NCBI GenBank assembly: GCA_003522105.1
Contig: DPGF01000077.1
Span: 1-12,770, forward strand
Origin: Oscillibacter sp.
GTDB lineage: Bacteria > Bacillota > Clostridia > Oscillospirales > Oscillospiraceae
Direction: 5' to 3'
DNA: 12,770 nucleotides
This document shows, piece after piece, positions 6,050-11,847 of the stretch (its first letter is position 1; every line of letters starts with the position of its first letter). Below the pieces are notes generated by a model. It was given only the letters and a program-made list of their open reading frames with translations, had not been told where the DNA came from and searched no databases. Made by a program: the position numbers and the translations under genes.

Positions 6050-6687
6050 CGCTCCACACCTCGTCTCTTTGGCGTTTTTGTTTTCATAGGACTTACTTCT
6101 TTTTGCAGAGGTTTCAAGGTCTCACGCCCGATGCCGCGGATCACGCTGCGGCTCTTGCCGCTCAGGACAAAGGTATCCCTTGTATCGTTGCGGACTTCCT
6201 CGCAGGGCAGGATCACGGCAGAACCGGTGATGCGGATATCCCCCTGCACCGTGCCATACACCTTGCAGTTGCCGGACAGGATGGGAGTCCCCATCGTATG
6301 GGGATCGTGAATGATCTGCGCGTTTCCGGAAGCCAGTGCTTTTCCGGTCATGGAGGCCCCACGGAGATAGGCGTTGTCCTCGGCGCGGCTGTGGCCGCTC
6401 ATCACGCTGCCTTTGGAAACATAGGCGCTGCCGCAGGCAATGGCGTCGCCCCGCAGACAGGCGTCCCGATCCACATAGGCGTCACCCGCTGCAATGGCGT
6501 CATCGAAGATCCACGCGCAGTCTCCCGGCTCCGCGGACAGATTGCTCTCGCTTTCCACGAAACCGCCTATGTCGCCTGCGCGGATCTCGCCGCAGATGTC
6601 CCGCAGCGCGCGGATGCGGTGCAGGAACGGATATTCCTCATGGGCAATGTCTGTGATCTCATATTTCTGATTGCTGATGGTTCTCAT
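6046..6687 (-). CDS. Repeat protein of left-handed beta-helix type, unknown role
   Basis: 213 residues. After a short leader (residues 1-37) comes GDIGGFVESESNLS (38-51), then from about 56 to 160 a run of short repeats such as GDAYVDRDACLRGDAIACGS and GHSRAEDNAYLRGASMTGKA, each with a small residue and aliphatic spacing as in hexapeptide/beta-helix coils. Similar proteins with GDLGGYIEKESNLS and GNAxV repeats occur in phages and mobile elements without known function. The C-terminal tail is basic. Start ATG at 6687 directly follows AAGGAG, an unusually short spacing, but it is the only good start after the upstream stop 13 bases away. Its stop overlaps the next start by 4 bases (ATGA). Confidence 0.78.
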   Translation of the reverse strand: MRTISNQKYEITDIAHEEYPFLHRIRALRDICGEIRAGDIGGFVESESNLSAEPGDCAWIFDDAIAAGDAYVDRDACLRGDAIACGSAYVSKGSVMSGHSRAEDNAYLRGASMTGKALASGNAQIIHDPHTMGTPILSGNCKVYGTVQGDIRITGSAVILPCEEVRNDTRDTFVLSGKSRSVIRGIGRETLKPLQKEVSPMKTKTPKRRGVER

Positions 6688-6701
6688 CTCCTTTTTCTTT
6701 T

Positions 6702-7460
6702 TTATGCCGCTCTTGGGCACAGGGCATCTTCTTTTCGGAATGCCGCATCGATGTCGGAAAAGCGCTCCGTGCGGTTGAATTTCTCGGACACCTTTCCCGG
6801 CATGGCCTGCAGCTCCAGCATTTTCGCCCACAGCTCCGGATGGTGGTCATAAAGGTGCCGCAGTTCCTTCCGCTTGGCATTCGGGCAGAACCAGCAGCCG
6901 CCACGGTCTGTGAACGCATAGACAGGTGAAAGCAGCCCTGCCGTTTGGCAGAGCTGCTTTGCATCTTCCTCTGTAAATTTGTATTTTGCCAGCAAGGACA
7001 CCTGCTGATCCTTCAAGCGTGACAGCCGTTTTTGCTCATCGTAGGCGATGCCCACATACTGCACAGTATCCGGTGTCAGAGTCCTGTTATACCGGCGGAT
7101 GGGACGGAGCTTGCAGTCCCGCTGAACGTAGCAATGCCCGCACAGAGGGAATCCTCGCCGAAGTCCTTTTTTCGGACCGCGGGTAACTGTTCCTGCAAAC
7201 AAATCCAGATAGGTCTTATCCGAACGCAGCACACGGACAGGGACCCCCAACTGTTCCAGTTTGGGGATCGCAGTCTCATAGATGAATGCCCGATGCTCCG
7301 GCACCTCGCCGGAGGTCCTTTTATCGAACATCACCTCACAGTAGACCGCTTCATCCAGCGGTTCCCCGTGCTCCAGCGCCAGCAGGATCGTGGCAAGGCT
7401 GTCTTTGCCGAAGGAGCAGGACGCAATATGCAGGGTGTTCTTCTTTTCTTTTGAAATCAT
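6702..7460 (-). CDS. PP-loop (PAPS reductase-like) ATP pyrophosphatase with Cys clusters
   Basis: 252 residues. The PP-loop SFGKDS (16-21) is the nucleotide-binding signature of the PAPS reductase/ATP-pyrophosphatase superfamily, which adenylates or reduces substrates and includes sulfur-transfer enzymes such as DndC. Two Cys groups stand out: C107, C110, C116 (PLCGHCYVQRDC) and C189, C192 (GGCWFCPN); they could bind zinc or an iron-sulfur cluster. DEQKRLSRL (141-149) is a conserved-looking helix between them. No Dnd partners or sulfate-assimilation genes are visible, so substrate and pathway are unknown. Of two in-frame ATGs (7466, 7460) the second is chosen: GAGG stands 6 bases before it, whereas the first abuts it. 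First gene of its minus-strand run; I see no convincing promoter for it in 7467-7572. Confidence 0.85.
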   Translation of the reverse strand: MISKEKKNTLHIASCSFGKDSLATILLALEHGEPLDEAVYCEVMFDKRTSGEVPEHRAFIYETAIPKLEQLGVPVRVLRSDKTYLDLFAGTVTRGPKKGLRRGFPLCGHCYVQRDCKLRPIRRYNRTLTPDTVQYVGIAYDEQKRLSRLKDQQVSLLAKYKFTEEDAKQLCQTAGLLSPVYAFTDRGGCWFCPNAKRKELRHLYDHHPELWAKMLELQAMPGKVSEKFNRTERFSDIDAAFRKEDALCPRAA

Positions 7461-7495
7461 GATCATCCTCTCTGATTCTGTTTTTGCTGGCAGTA

Positions 7496-7524
7496 TTGTC
7501 AGCAGGTGGGGAGTCTGCTATAAT
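7496..7524 (+). promoter_or_regulatory. Sigma-A-type promoter of the HU gene
   Basis: TTGTCA (7496-7501) and a perfect TATAAT (7519-7524) are 17 bases apart, one base short of full consensus. It lies 49 bases upstream of the HU start on the same strand. The strength implies constitutive, high expression. Confidence 0.8.
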
Positions 7525-7572
7525 AGCGCATATCATTTCCAGTCATTTTAGATATGAAGGAGACGAAATACG

Positions 7573-7845
7573 ATGAATAAAACAGAACTGATCACCGCTA
7601 TGGCGGAAGCCAGCGGCCTGACCAAGAAGGACTGTGACACCGCTCTGAATGCGTTTGTCGACACGCTGCAGACTGCGTTGAAGTCCGGTGACAAGGTACA
7701 GCTGGTGGGCTTTGGCACCTTCGAGGTGAAGGTGCGCGCCGCCCGCACCGGCAAGAATCCCGCCACCGGAGCCTCTATTGAGATCCCCGCTTCCAAGGCG
7801 CCGGCTTTCAAACCCGGCAAGGCATTCAAGGATTCCGTGCAGTGA
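7573..7845 (+). CDS. HU-family DNA-binding protein
   Basis: 90 residues, the normal HU length. It begins MNKTELITAMAEASGLTKKD, contains the family stretch VGFGTFEV (46-53 region), and the arm region KVRAARTGKNPATGASIEIP that inserts into the minor groove. HU dimers bend and compact DNA and assist recombination and replication. A GAAGGAG lies about 10 bases before the ATG. The gene stands alone on the plus strand between two minus-strand blocks, with its own promoter and terminator, so it forms an independent unit. Whether it helps this element (excision, relaxosome assembly) or substitutes for the host protein cannot be told from sequence. Confidence 0.96.
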   Translation: MNKTELITAMAEASGLTKKDCDTALNAFVDTLQTALKSGDKVQLVGFGTFEVKVRAARTGKNPATGASIEIPASKAPAFKPGKAFKDSVQ

Positions 7846-7851
7846 TAACAC

Positions 7852-7884
7852 GCCCGCGAGAGACGATCTCTCGCGGGCCTTTTC
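7852..7884 (+). terminator. Intrinsic terminator of the HU gene
   Basis: Perfect 12-bp stem (7852-7863/7867-7878) with a CGA loop, followed by CTTTTC on the plus strand, 7 bases after the HU stop. On the minus strand no T tract follows, so it is directed at HU rather than metK. Confidence 0.85.
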
Positions 7885-7886
7885 TG

Positions 7887-9044
7887 TTATCGGTTCGATA
7901 CGCCCATGTCCTTGGCACGACAGGCACATTCCAGCACCTCTGTCATATCCGTGCGCTCCCAGGGCGCGTCCGCATGGGTGAAGTGTCCGTAATTGCAGAA
8001 CTTTTGGAACATGGGCTGATCCAGTCCCAGCGTTCCGATCATGCCGTCCGGCGTCAGGTTGAATACCGTGCGGACAGCCTGCTCCAGCACATCATCGGAA
8101 TAGATGCCGGTATGCTCCGTATCCACCGTCACCGCCACAGGCTGTGCCTTGCCGATGGCATAGGCAAGGCTGATGGTGCAGCGCTTGGCCAGTCCTGCCG
8201 CTACGATATTCTTGGCAATGTAACGGGCCATGTACGCGCCGCTGCGGTCCACCTTCGTTCCATCCTTGCCGGACAGCGCGCCACCGCCATGAGGGACGAG
8301 GCCGCCGTAGGTGTCCACCATCAGCTTGCGTCCGGTGAGTCCGGTGTCCGCTTCAAAACCGCCCTGGACAAATCGACCGGAGGGATTGACCAGCACTTCG
8401 GTATGTTCGTCCAGCGGAAGTTCCTGCATGGCGGGTCGGATCACATGGCGCAGGATGTCCCGGCGCAGTTCCGGCAGGGGCAGTTCATCCTCATGCTGGC
8501 AGGATACCACCACTGCGGCAATGCGGTACGGAACTCCAAAGCGGTATTCCACAGACACCTGTGCCTTGCCGTCCGGACGCAGGCCGGAGATGATGCCCTG
8601 CCTGCGGGTATCGGTCAACAGGCGGGCCAGTCGATGGGCCAGCACCACAGGCAGAGGCAGCAGCTCCTTTGTTTCATCGCAGGCAAAGCCGTACAGGATT
8701 CCCTGATCTCCTGCGCCGGTCTCTGTGCCGCCGCACACAGCTTCCGCAATGTCGGGACTCTGCTCATGGGTGATGACCTCCACCTCATAGTCGCTGCCGC
8801 CGTATCCGGCTTCCCGCACCGTCCTGCAAATAATGGCAGGGATATCCGGAATCTTCGCTGCCGTGATCTCTCCTGCAGCGATGATCTTTCCGGCTGTGGC
8901 CATGACCTCGCAGGCAACGCGGGCAGCGGCGTCCTGCGTAAGACAGGCATCCACCACCGCGTCCGCGATGGTGTCGCAGAGCTTGTCGGGATGTCCCTCG
9001 GTGACTGACTCAGCGGTCAGAATGCAGTTATCTTTCATGTTCAT
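7887..9044 (-). CDS. metK: S-adenosylmethionine synthetase
   Basis: 385 residues, full length for the family. Makes SAM from methionine and ATP. Signature residues are present: GHPDK (17-21 region), GAGDQG (110-115), and GGGALSGKDGTKVDRS (253-268), which bind ATP/phosphate, Mg and K. It appears intact and functional. Two ATGs (9044, 9038) follow an AAGGAG at 4 and 10 bases; either could be used. It overlaps the end of the DUF3846-like gene by 17 bases, so translation is probably coupled. A second metK inside a mobile element is notable because the host has its own; with two SAM-dependent DNA methyltransferases nearby it may secure methyl donor supply (inference). Confidence 0.97.
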   Translation of the reverse strand: MNMKDNCILTAESVTEGHPDKLCDTIADAVVDACLTQDAAARVACEVMATAGKIIAAGEITAAKIPDIPAIICRTVREAGYGGSDYEVEVITHEQSPDIAEAVCGGTETGAGDQGILYGFACDETKELLPLPVVLAHRLARLLTDTRRQGIISGLRPDGKAQVSVEYRFGVPYRIAAVVVSCQHEDELPLPELRRDILRHVIRPAMQELPLDEHTEVLVNPSGRFVQGGFEADTGLTGRKLMVDTYGGLVPHGGGALSGKDGTKVDRSGAYMARYIAKNIVAAGLAKRCTISLAYAIGKAQPVAVTVDTEHTGIYSDDVLEQAVRTVFNLTPDGMIGTLGLDQPMFQKFCNYGHFTHADAPWERTDMTEVLECACRAKDMGVSNR

Positions 9045-9417
9045 GTTTCTCCTTTTTCATCGGTTTCTTATGTGCCTCCGGCTGTTTCGGAACAGAAAGG
9101 ATCATTTCGTTGCTGTATTTGTCCTTGTACTTTTCGATCTGCTGCTCCGTCAGCGAGGCAAAATCATCCTCTTTAAGACCGGCAACAAAAAATGTGCCGC
9201 AGACAATGTCATACGGCACACCGTGATCATCGGTCAGGGCGCGGTTCCACGGCAGGCCCAGCAGCTTGCCCTCGTCATTTGCGATGAGCGCCACCGGGTC
9301 ATCGAAGGGGTAAACTGCCTGAATGGTGCCGCCTACGAGCTCCTGCATGGCAGAAAGAGTGTGGTCGATCTCCTGCACTTCAGGCATTTCCATGGGGCGC
9401 ACCACAAGGACTTTCAT
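9028..9417 (-). CDS. DUF3846-like protein, unknown function
   Basis: 129 residues. It resembles DUF3846 proteins of phages and conjugative elements: MKVLVVRPMEMPEVQEID at the start, then AMQELVGGTIQAVYPFDD, VALIANDEGKLLGLPWNRAL and YDIVCGTFFVAG. This globular part spans residues 1-90; a charged helical tail ends in KKEKHEHER, whose bases include the ribosome site and double ATG of metK. The chosen ATG at 9417 fits the family N-terminus, but the good AAGGAGG lies 22 bases before it, too far for normal use. An alternative longer start (TTG at 9492) would run through a terminator-like hairpin, which is unlikely. No enzyme motif is visible. Confidence 0.8.
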   Translation of the reverse strand: MKVLVVRPMEMPEVQEIDHTLSAMQELVGGTIQAVYPFDDPVALIANDEGKLLGLPWNRALTDDHGVPYDIVCGTFFVAGLKEDDFASLTEQQIEKYKDKYSNEMILSVPKQPEAHKKPMKKEKHEHER

Positions 9418-9448
9418 TTTTTCTGTGCTGATATGGGTTCCTCCTTCC

Positions 9449-9490
9449 CAAAAGAAAAGCGGCAGCGACAGATTCCTCTGCCGTTGCCGC
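9449..9490 (-). terminator. Terminator-like hairpin upstream of the DUF3846-like gene
   Basis: Arms 9459-9471 and 9478-9490 (13 positions; 11 Watson-Crick pairs, one G-U and one mismatch on the minus-strand RNA), then TTTTCTTTT. It follows the 88-residue gene by 12 bases and precedes an AAGGAGG. It may end the upstream transcript or attenuate metK expression; no promoter is evident downstream. Confidence 0.6.
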
Positions 9491-9502
9491 AAATGGTGAT
9501 TC

Positions 9503-9769
9503 TTATTCTTTTTTGGATGCCAGCGTCCGGGTCTTCAGCAGGGCATTCTCCAACGCCCGATGGTCTTCATGCTCTGGCCACCATTGGGGGCGCAGGAAGC
9601 CCAACACCGCAGCCGCCCATTCATAATCGGTCCGTTCCAGAGTGCCGCGCATCAGCCCTTGCCGAAATCTTCGATGCCGCTCCCGCACCGCCGGGTCCAC
9701 GCTGTCCCGTTCCAGATACAGTTCCAGAAAACCGCCGAGGACAGCTGCTTCCTCCATCGTGTAAAACAT
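9503..9769 (-). CDS. Small helical protein of unknown function
   Basis: 88 residues, not recognised. It starts MFYTMEEAAVLGGFLELYLE and looks wholly helical, with RERHRRFRQGLMRG in the middle, an aromatic patch (WAAAVLGFLRPQWWPEHED) and a C-terminal KKE. No signal peptide or membrane segment. ATG at 9769 is supported by GGGAGGGG about 7 bases upstream. The frame continues open upstream without a better start. It is the first gene of a minus-strand unit with metK. Confidence 0.65.
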   Translation of the reverse strand: MFYTMEEAAVLGGFLELYLERDSVDPAVRERHRRFRQGLMRGTLERTDYEWAAAVLGFLRPQWWPEHEDHRALENALLKTRTLASKKE

Positions 9770-9795
9770 ATCCGCACCCCTCCCGCAAACAGGGG

Positions 9796-9801
9796 ATATT
9801 G
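9796..9801 (-). promoter_or_regulatory. Possible -10 element for the minus-strand unit
   Basis: Minus strand reads TGTTACAAT, giving a TACAAT -10 hexamer about 27 bases before the start at 9769. No good -35 hexamer stands at the right distance, so the call is weak. Confidence 0.3.
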
Positions 9802-9850
9802 TAACACAGACCGTGGAAAATGAACACCTCTTTTTCACTCCGACTGTCTG

Positions 9851-9879
9851 TTGCGCGGATACCGCGCCTGTGATACACT
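9851..9879 (+). promoter_or_regulatory. Promoter with an internal dyad, small membrane protein gene
   Basis: TTGCGC (9851-9856) and TACACT (9874-9879) are 17 bases apart. A perfect dyad GCGCGG-ATA-CCGCGC (9853-9867) overlaps the -35 and spacer, the usual place for a repressor operator. The start codon is 36 bases downstream. Confidence 0.5.
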
Positions 9880-9914
9880 GTGCTTACGAACAAAAATATG
9901 AGGAGGCGGCTGTG

Positions 9915-10124
9915 ATGATATGGTTTTGGGAGCTTTCATGGCTGTGGAAGATGCTTGGCGTCGCTTTACTGGTTTCCGCGGTATGCGTCGCCGCGGCCGC
10001 GCTGATCGGCAAGGCGGCAAAAATCCGCCCCGGCAAAAAGGTTTTCCTGCTCGTTGGGATCTTGGCCTTTGTGATCTCTATTCTGGTGATCTTCTTTCTT
10101 GCACAGACGCCGGCGCTGCTCTGA
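9915..10124 (+). CDS. Small membrane protein with two predicted transmembrane segments
   Basis: 69 residues, function unknown. Hydrophobic segments are at about 13-32 (MLGVALLVSAVCVAAAALIG) and 43-64 (VFLLVGILAFVISILVIFFL), joined by a short basic loop (KAAKIRPGKK), which predicts a hairpin with the loop in the cytoplasm. The start follows GAGGAGG by 8 bases. It is one of only two plus-strand genes in the window, has its own promoter, and ends one base from the stop of the convergent cyclotransferase gene. Two-TM proteins of this size can be immunity, holin-like, toxin or transfer accessory proteins; nothing decides between these. Confidence 0.7.
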   Translation: MIWFWELSWLWKMLGVALLVSAVCVAAAALIGKAAKIRPGKKVFLLVGILAFVISILVIFFLAQTPALL

Positions 10125-10125
10125 G

Positions 10126-10629
10126 TTACCGCTCCGGCCCTCTGTTTCGCTCAGGCGCTCGCTTTGGCTTGTCGATCCTGCCGCTCCACACCTCGTCAAT
10201 GGTCCTGCTCCACGCATCCCGAAGGGAGTCCACCGGCAGGCCGTTGGCTTCAAAGCCTCGCTGGATCACGCGGTAATAATATGGGGACGGCAGTGCAGGC
10301 TGGCGGCAATACGGCTCTGCCATGATATAAACCATGACTGGGATCTCTGCACCGGCCGCGTCTTTAACAGTCACGGTTTCTTTCGTGTAGTGGCGGGGAT
10401 ACCCCTCATACCGATCCAGAGACTGTTCACAGTTTGGCGTGATCTTCCACACCAGTCCGTGGACAGTACTGCCTTTTTTCGGTGCAACGGTAGCGAAGCC
10501 GCTGCCGCGGAAGCGCAGTTCGTAGTTTTCAAGCCTGACCGGTCCCACGATCTCGGCATCCGGACAGCGCTGCGCCATCTGCTCCAGATCAAGGTTGCTG
10601 CCGTAGGCAAAATACAGGTTTTCCTCCAC
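10126..10629 (-). CDS. Gamma-glutamylcyclotransferase-like protein (AIG2/GGCT fold)
   Basis: 167 residues. It begins with YFAYGSNL (6-13), the substrate-loop signature of the GGCT family, and LDRYEGYPRHYTKE (71-84) supplies the expected catalytic Glu (E75). GGCT enzymes release 5-oxoproline from gamma-glutamyl amines or peptides by cyclising the gamma-glutamyl group; BtrG of butirosin synthesis is a family member that removes a gamma-glutamyl protecting group. The C-terminal 25 residues are basic and probably disordered. Start is GTG at 10629, with GGAGG 6 bases upstream and a single base after the previous stop. The close linkage to an amidoligase-like gene suggests the two act on the same type of bond. 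Confidence 0.88.
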   Translation of the reverse strand: MEENLYFAYGSNLDLEQMAQRCPDAEIVGPVRLENYELRFRGSGFATVAPKKGSTVHGLVWKITPNCEQSLDRYEGYPRHYTKETVTVKDAAGAEIPVMVYIMAEPYCRQPALPSPYYYRVIQRGFEANGLPVDSLRDAWSRTIDEVWSGRIDKPKRAPERNRGPER

Positions 10630-10630
10630 G

Positions 10631-10888
10631 TCACACCTCCAGCAGCTTCAGAGCGCCAAAGCGTTCCAGATGACGGAGCAGGGCTGCCGCCTGTGTCTCC
10701 GCATCGCCATCCGGCAGCGGACAGTCCATTCCCGTGGTGCGGATGACATTATTCTGTACAAACCAGATGTAGGTCTCCACATCCGGGAACTCTGTGGGAT
10801 CAAAGCTGAGATCCCGAAGCTGCTCCATGATCCCGGCTGCGGTCCCTTCGTACACGGTATCTTCAATTTGAATCTTCAAAGGCTTCAC
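10631..10888 (-). CDS. 85-residue protein between amidoligase and cyclotransferase, unknown
   Basis: Not a family I can name, though similar short proteins occur in related elements. It has a beta-strand-like start (KIQIEDTVYEGTAAGIMEQL) then LSFDPTEFPDVETYIWFVQN, a PLPDG turn, and a C-terminal helix ending LKLLEV. It is acidic, with no signal or membrane segment. GTG at 10888 overlaps the amidoligase stop; a TTG three codons later has better spacing to GAGG and is an alternative. It could be a substrate, adaptor or regulator of the flanking enzymes (inference). Confidence 0.7.
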   Translation of the reverse strand: MKPLKIQIEDTVYEGTAAGIMEQLRDLSFDPTEFPDVETYIWFVQNNVIRTTGMDCPLPDGDAETQAAALLRHLERFGALKLLEV

Positions 10889-11847
10889 CTCTCCATTTCT
10901 CTGGATTTTTTCTTCTTTTGATTGACTGTATAGCTGTCCTTATCGAAACGCCATGCACGGTCACCGTCCAGATTTGCCAACAGGTGGTCACGGGTATGCT
11001 TGAATTCCTCGCCATTGAGCCCCAGCCGCACCAACCAGACCCGAAAGGTAAACAACTCATTGTCGCTGTGGGTCTTGCGCATGACCGTGCTGCGCTGGGC
11101 GATAGCCTGGGCGGAGATGGCAAGGCACAGATTCACATAGGCGACAACTTTTCCCGCATGGAGTGTGGAATTGAAACAGCGCCATTCCACCGTCCCCCGG
11201 TAAAAGACCGAATGCAGATTCAGTGCGTAATAGCGGGTCCAGTTATAATGGTCTGCGCTGCCGTTATCTCCCTCATACCAGATATTCTCCAGCTGCGTCA
11301 GATCCCTTGTCTCATCCGACGAGAGCCTGCGTGCCTGCTTCAGCATGGGTTCCCGCACCTTCTGACACCAGCGGGACGCCCGGCTTTCATTGACCTGCAG
11401 CGCTTTGAACAGGATATCCTCCTTGGAGTACATGATGCCGATGAGGTTTTTCAGACTCTGCCGGTTATGATTGGCTGCGTCCACATGGACATGGATGCCG
11501 CAGGAGCTGTTGGCCTTGGCTCCTGCGTGGCGTACCTGCCGGACACACTCCTGCAGCTTGGGCAGTTCCGCATAGGTGAGCTTTGGCGTTACCATCTCCA
11601 CGCGGTATCTGTAGTCACCCGTTGCGCGATAGCCGCTGCCGATCTTCTGCTCCCCGTGGATGCTGGAGTCACTCATGACCGTCCACTCTTTGCCGTCCCG
11701 ATCCGTCACACACCATTTATCGTAAGCGCCGCCCACATAGCGGGCGTCCGTTGCAAAATACGCGGCCAGCGCTGTTGCTGCCTGCTCACGGGTGATGCCG
11801 GTCATTTCAACTTCCACGCCGAAGCACTGGTCCTTTATTCCAATCAT
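10885..11847 (-). CDS. Putative amidoligase (COOH-NH2 ligase family, glutamine-synthetase-like fold)
   Basis: 320 residues. Expected motifs in order: FGVEVEMTG (9-17), an SDSSIHG stretch (59-65), RVEMVTPKL (82-90), CGIHVHVD (116-123), and YYALNLHS followed by TVEWRCFNST (206-228). These match predicted amidoligases (Amidoligase_2), ATP-dependent enzymes proposed to join a carboxyl to an amine in peptide or metabolite tagging. The acidic and His residues in these motifs are the likely metal and ATP ligands. The C-terminal 80 residues are helical with a basic tail. ATG at 11847 overlaps the cytosine methylase stop by 4 bases (ATGA), with AAGG 9 bases upstream; its own stop overlaps the next gene's GTG. 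Natural substrate unknown. Confidence 0.85.
   Translation of the reverse strand: MIGIKDQCFGVEVEMTGITREQAATALAAYFATDARYVGGAYDKWCVTDRDGKEWTVMSDSSIHGEQKIGSGYRATGDYRYRVEMVTPKLTYAELPKLQECVRQVRHAGAKANSSCGIHVHVDAANHNRQSLKNLIGIMYSKEDILFKALQVNESRASRWCQKVREPMLKQARRLSSDETRDLTQLENIWYEGDNGSADHYNWTRYYALNLHSVFYRGTVEWRCFNSTLHAGKVVAYVNLCLAISAQAIAQRSTVMRKTHSDNELFTFRVWLVRLGLNGEEFKHTRDHLLANLDGDRAWRFDKDSYTVNQKKKKSREMER

Noticed and set aside
4694..6310. Long plus-strand open frame of 538 codons
   Set aside because: It is antisense to three well-supported, coupled minus-strand genes (unknown element protein, deoxyribosyltransferase-like protein, part of the beta-helix gene) and its translation shows no recognisable domain; long antisense frames are expected in GC-rich genes.
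7467..7572. Minus-strand promoter for the PP-loop gene using TATTAT (7519-7524)
   Set aside because: TATTAT is simply the other strand of the HU -10 and no acceptable -35 stands at 16-18 bases; left uncalled.
7842..9008. Plus-strand open frame of 388 codons
   Set aside because: It mirrors metK, whose signature motifs are unmistakable on the minus strand; the plus-strand product is His/Arg-rich with no family features.
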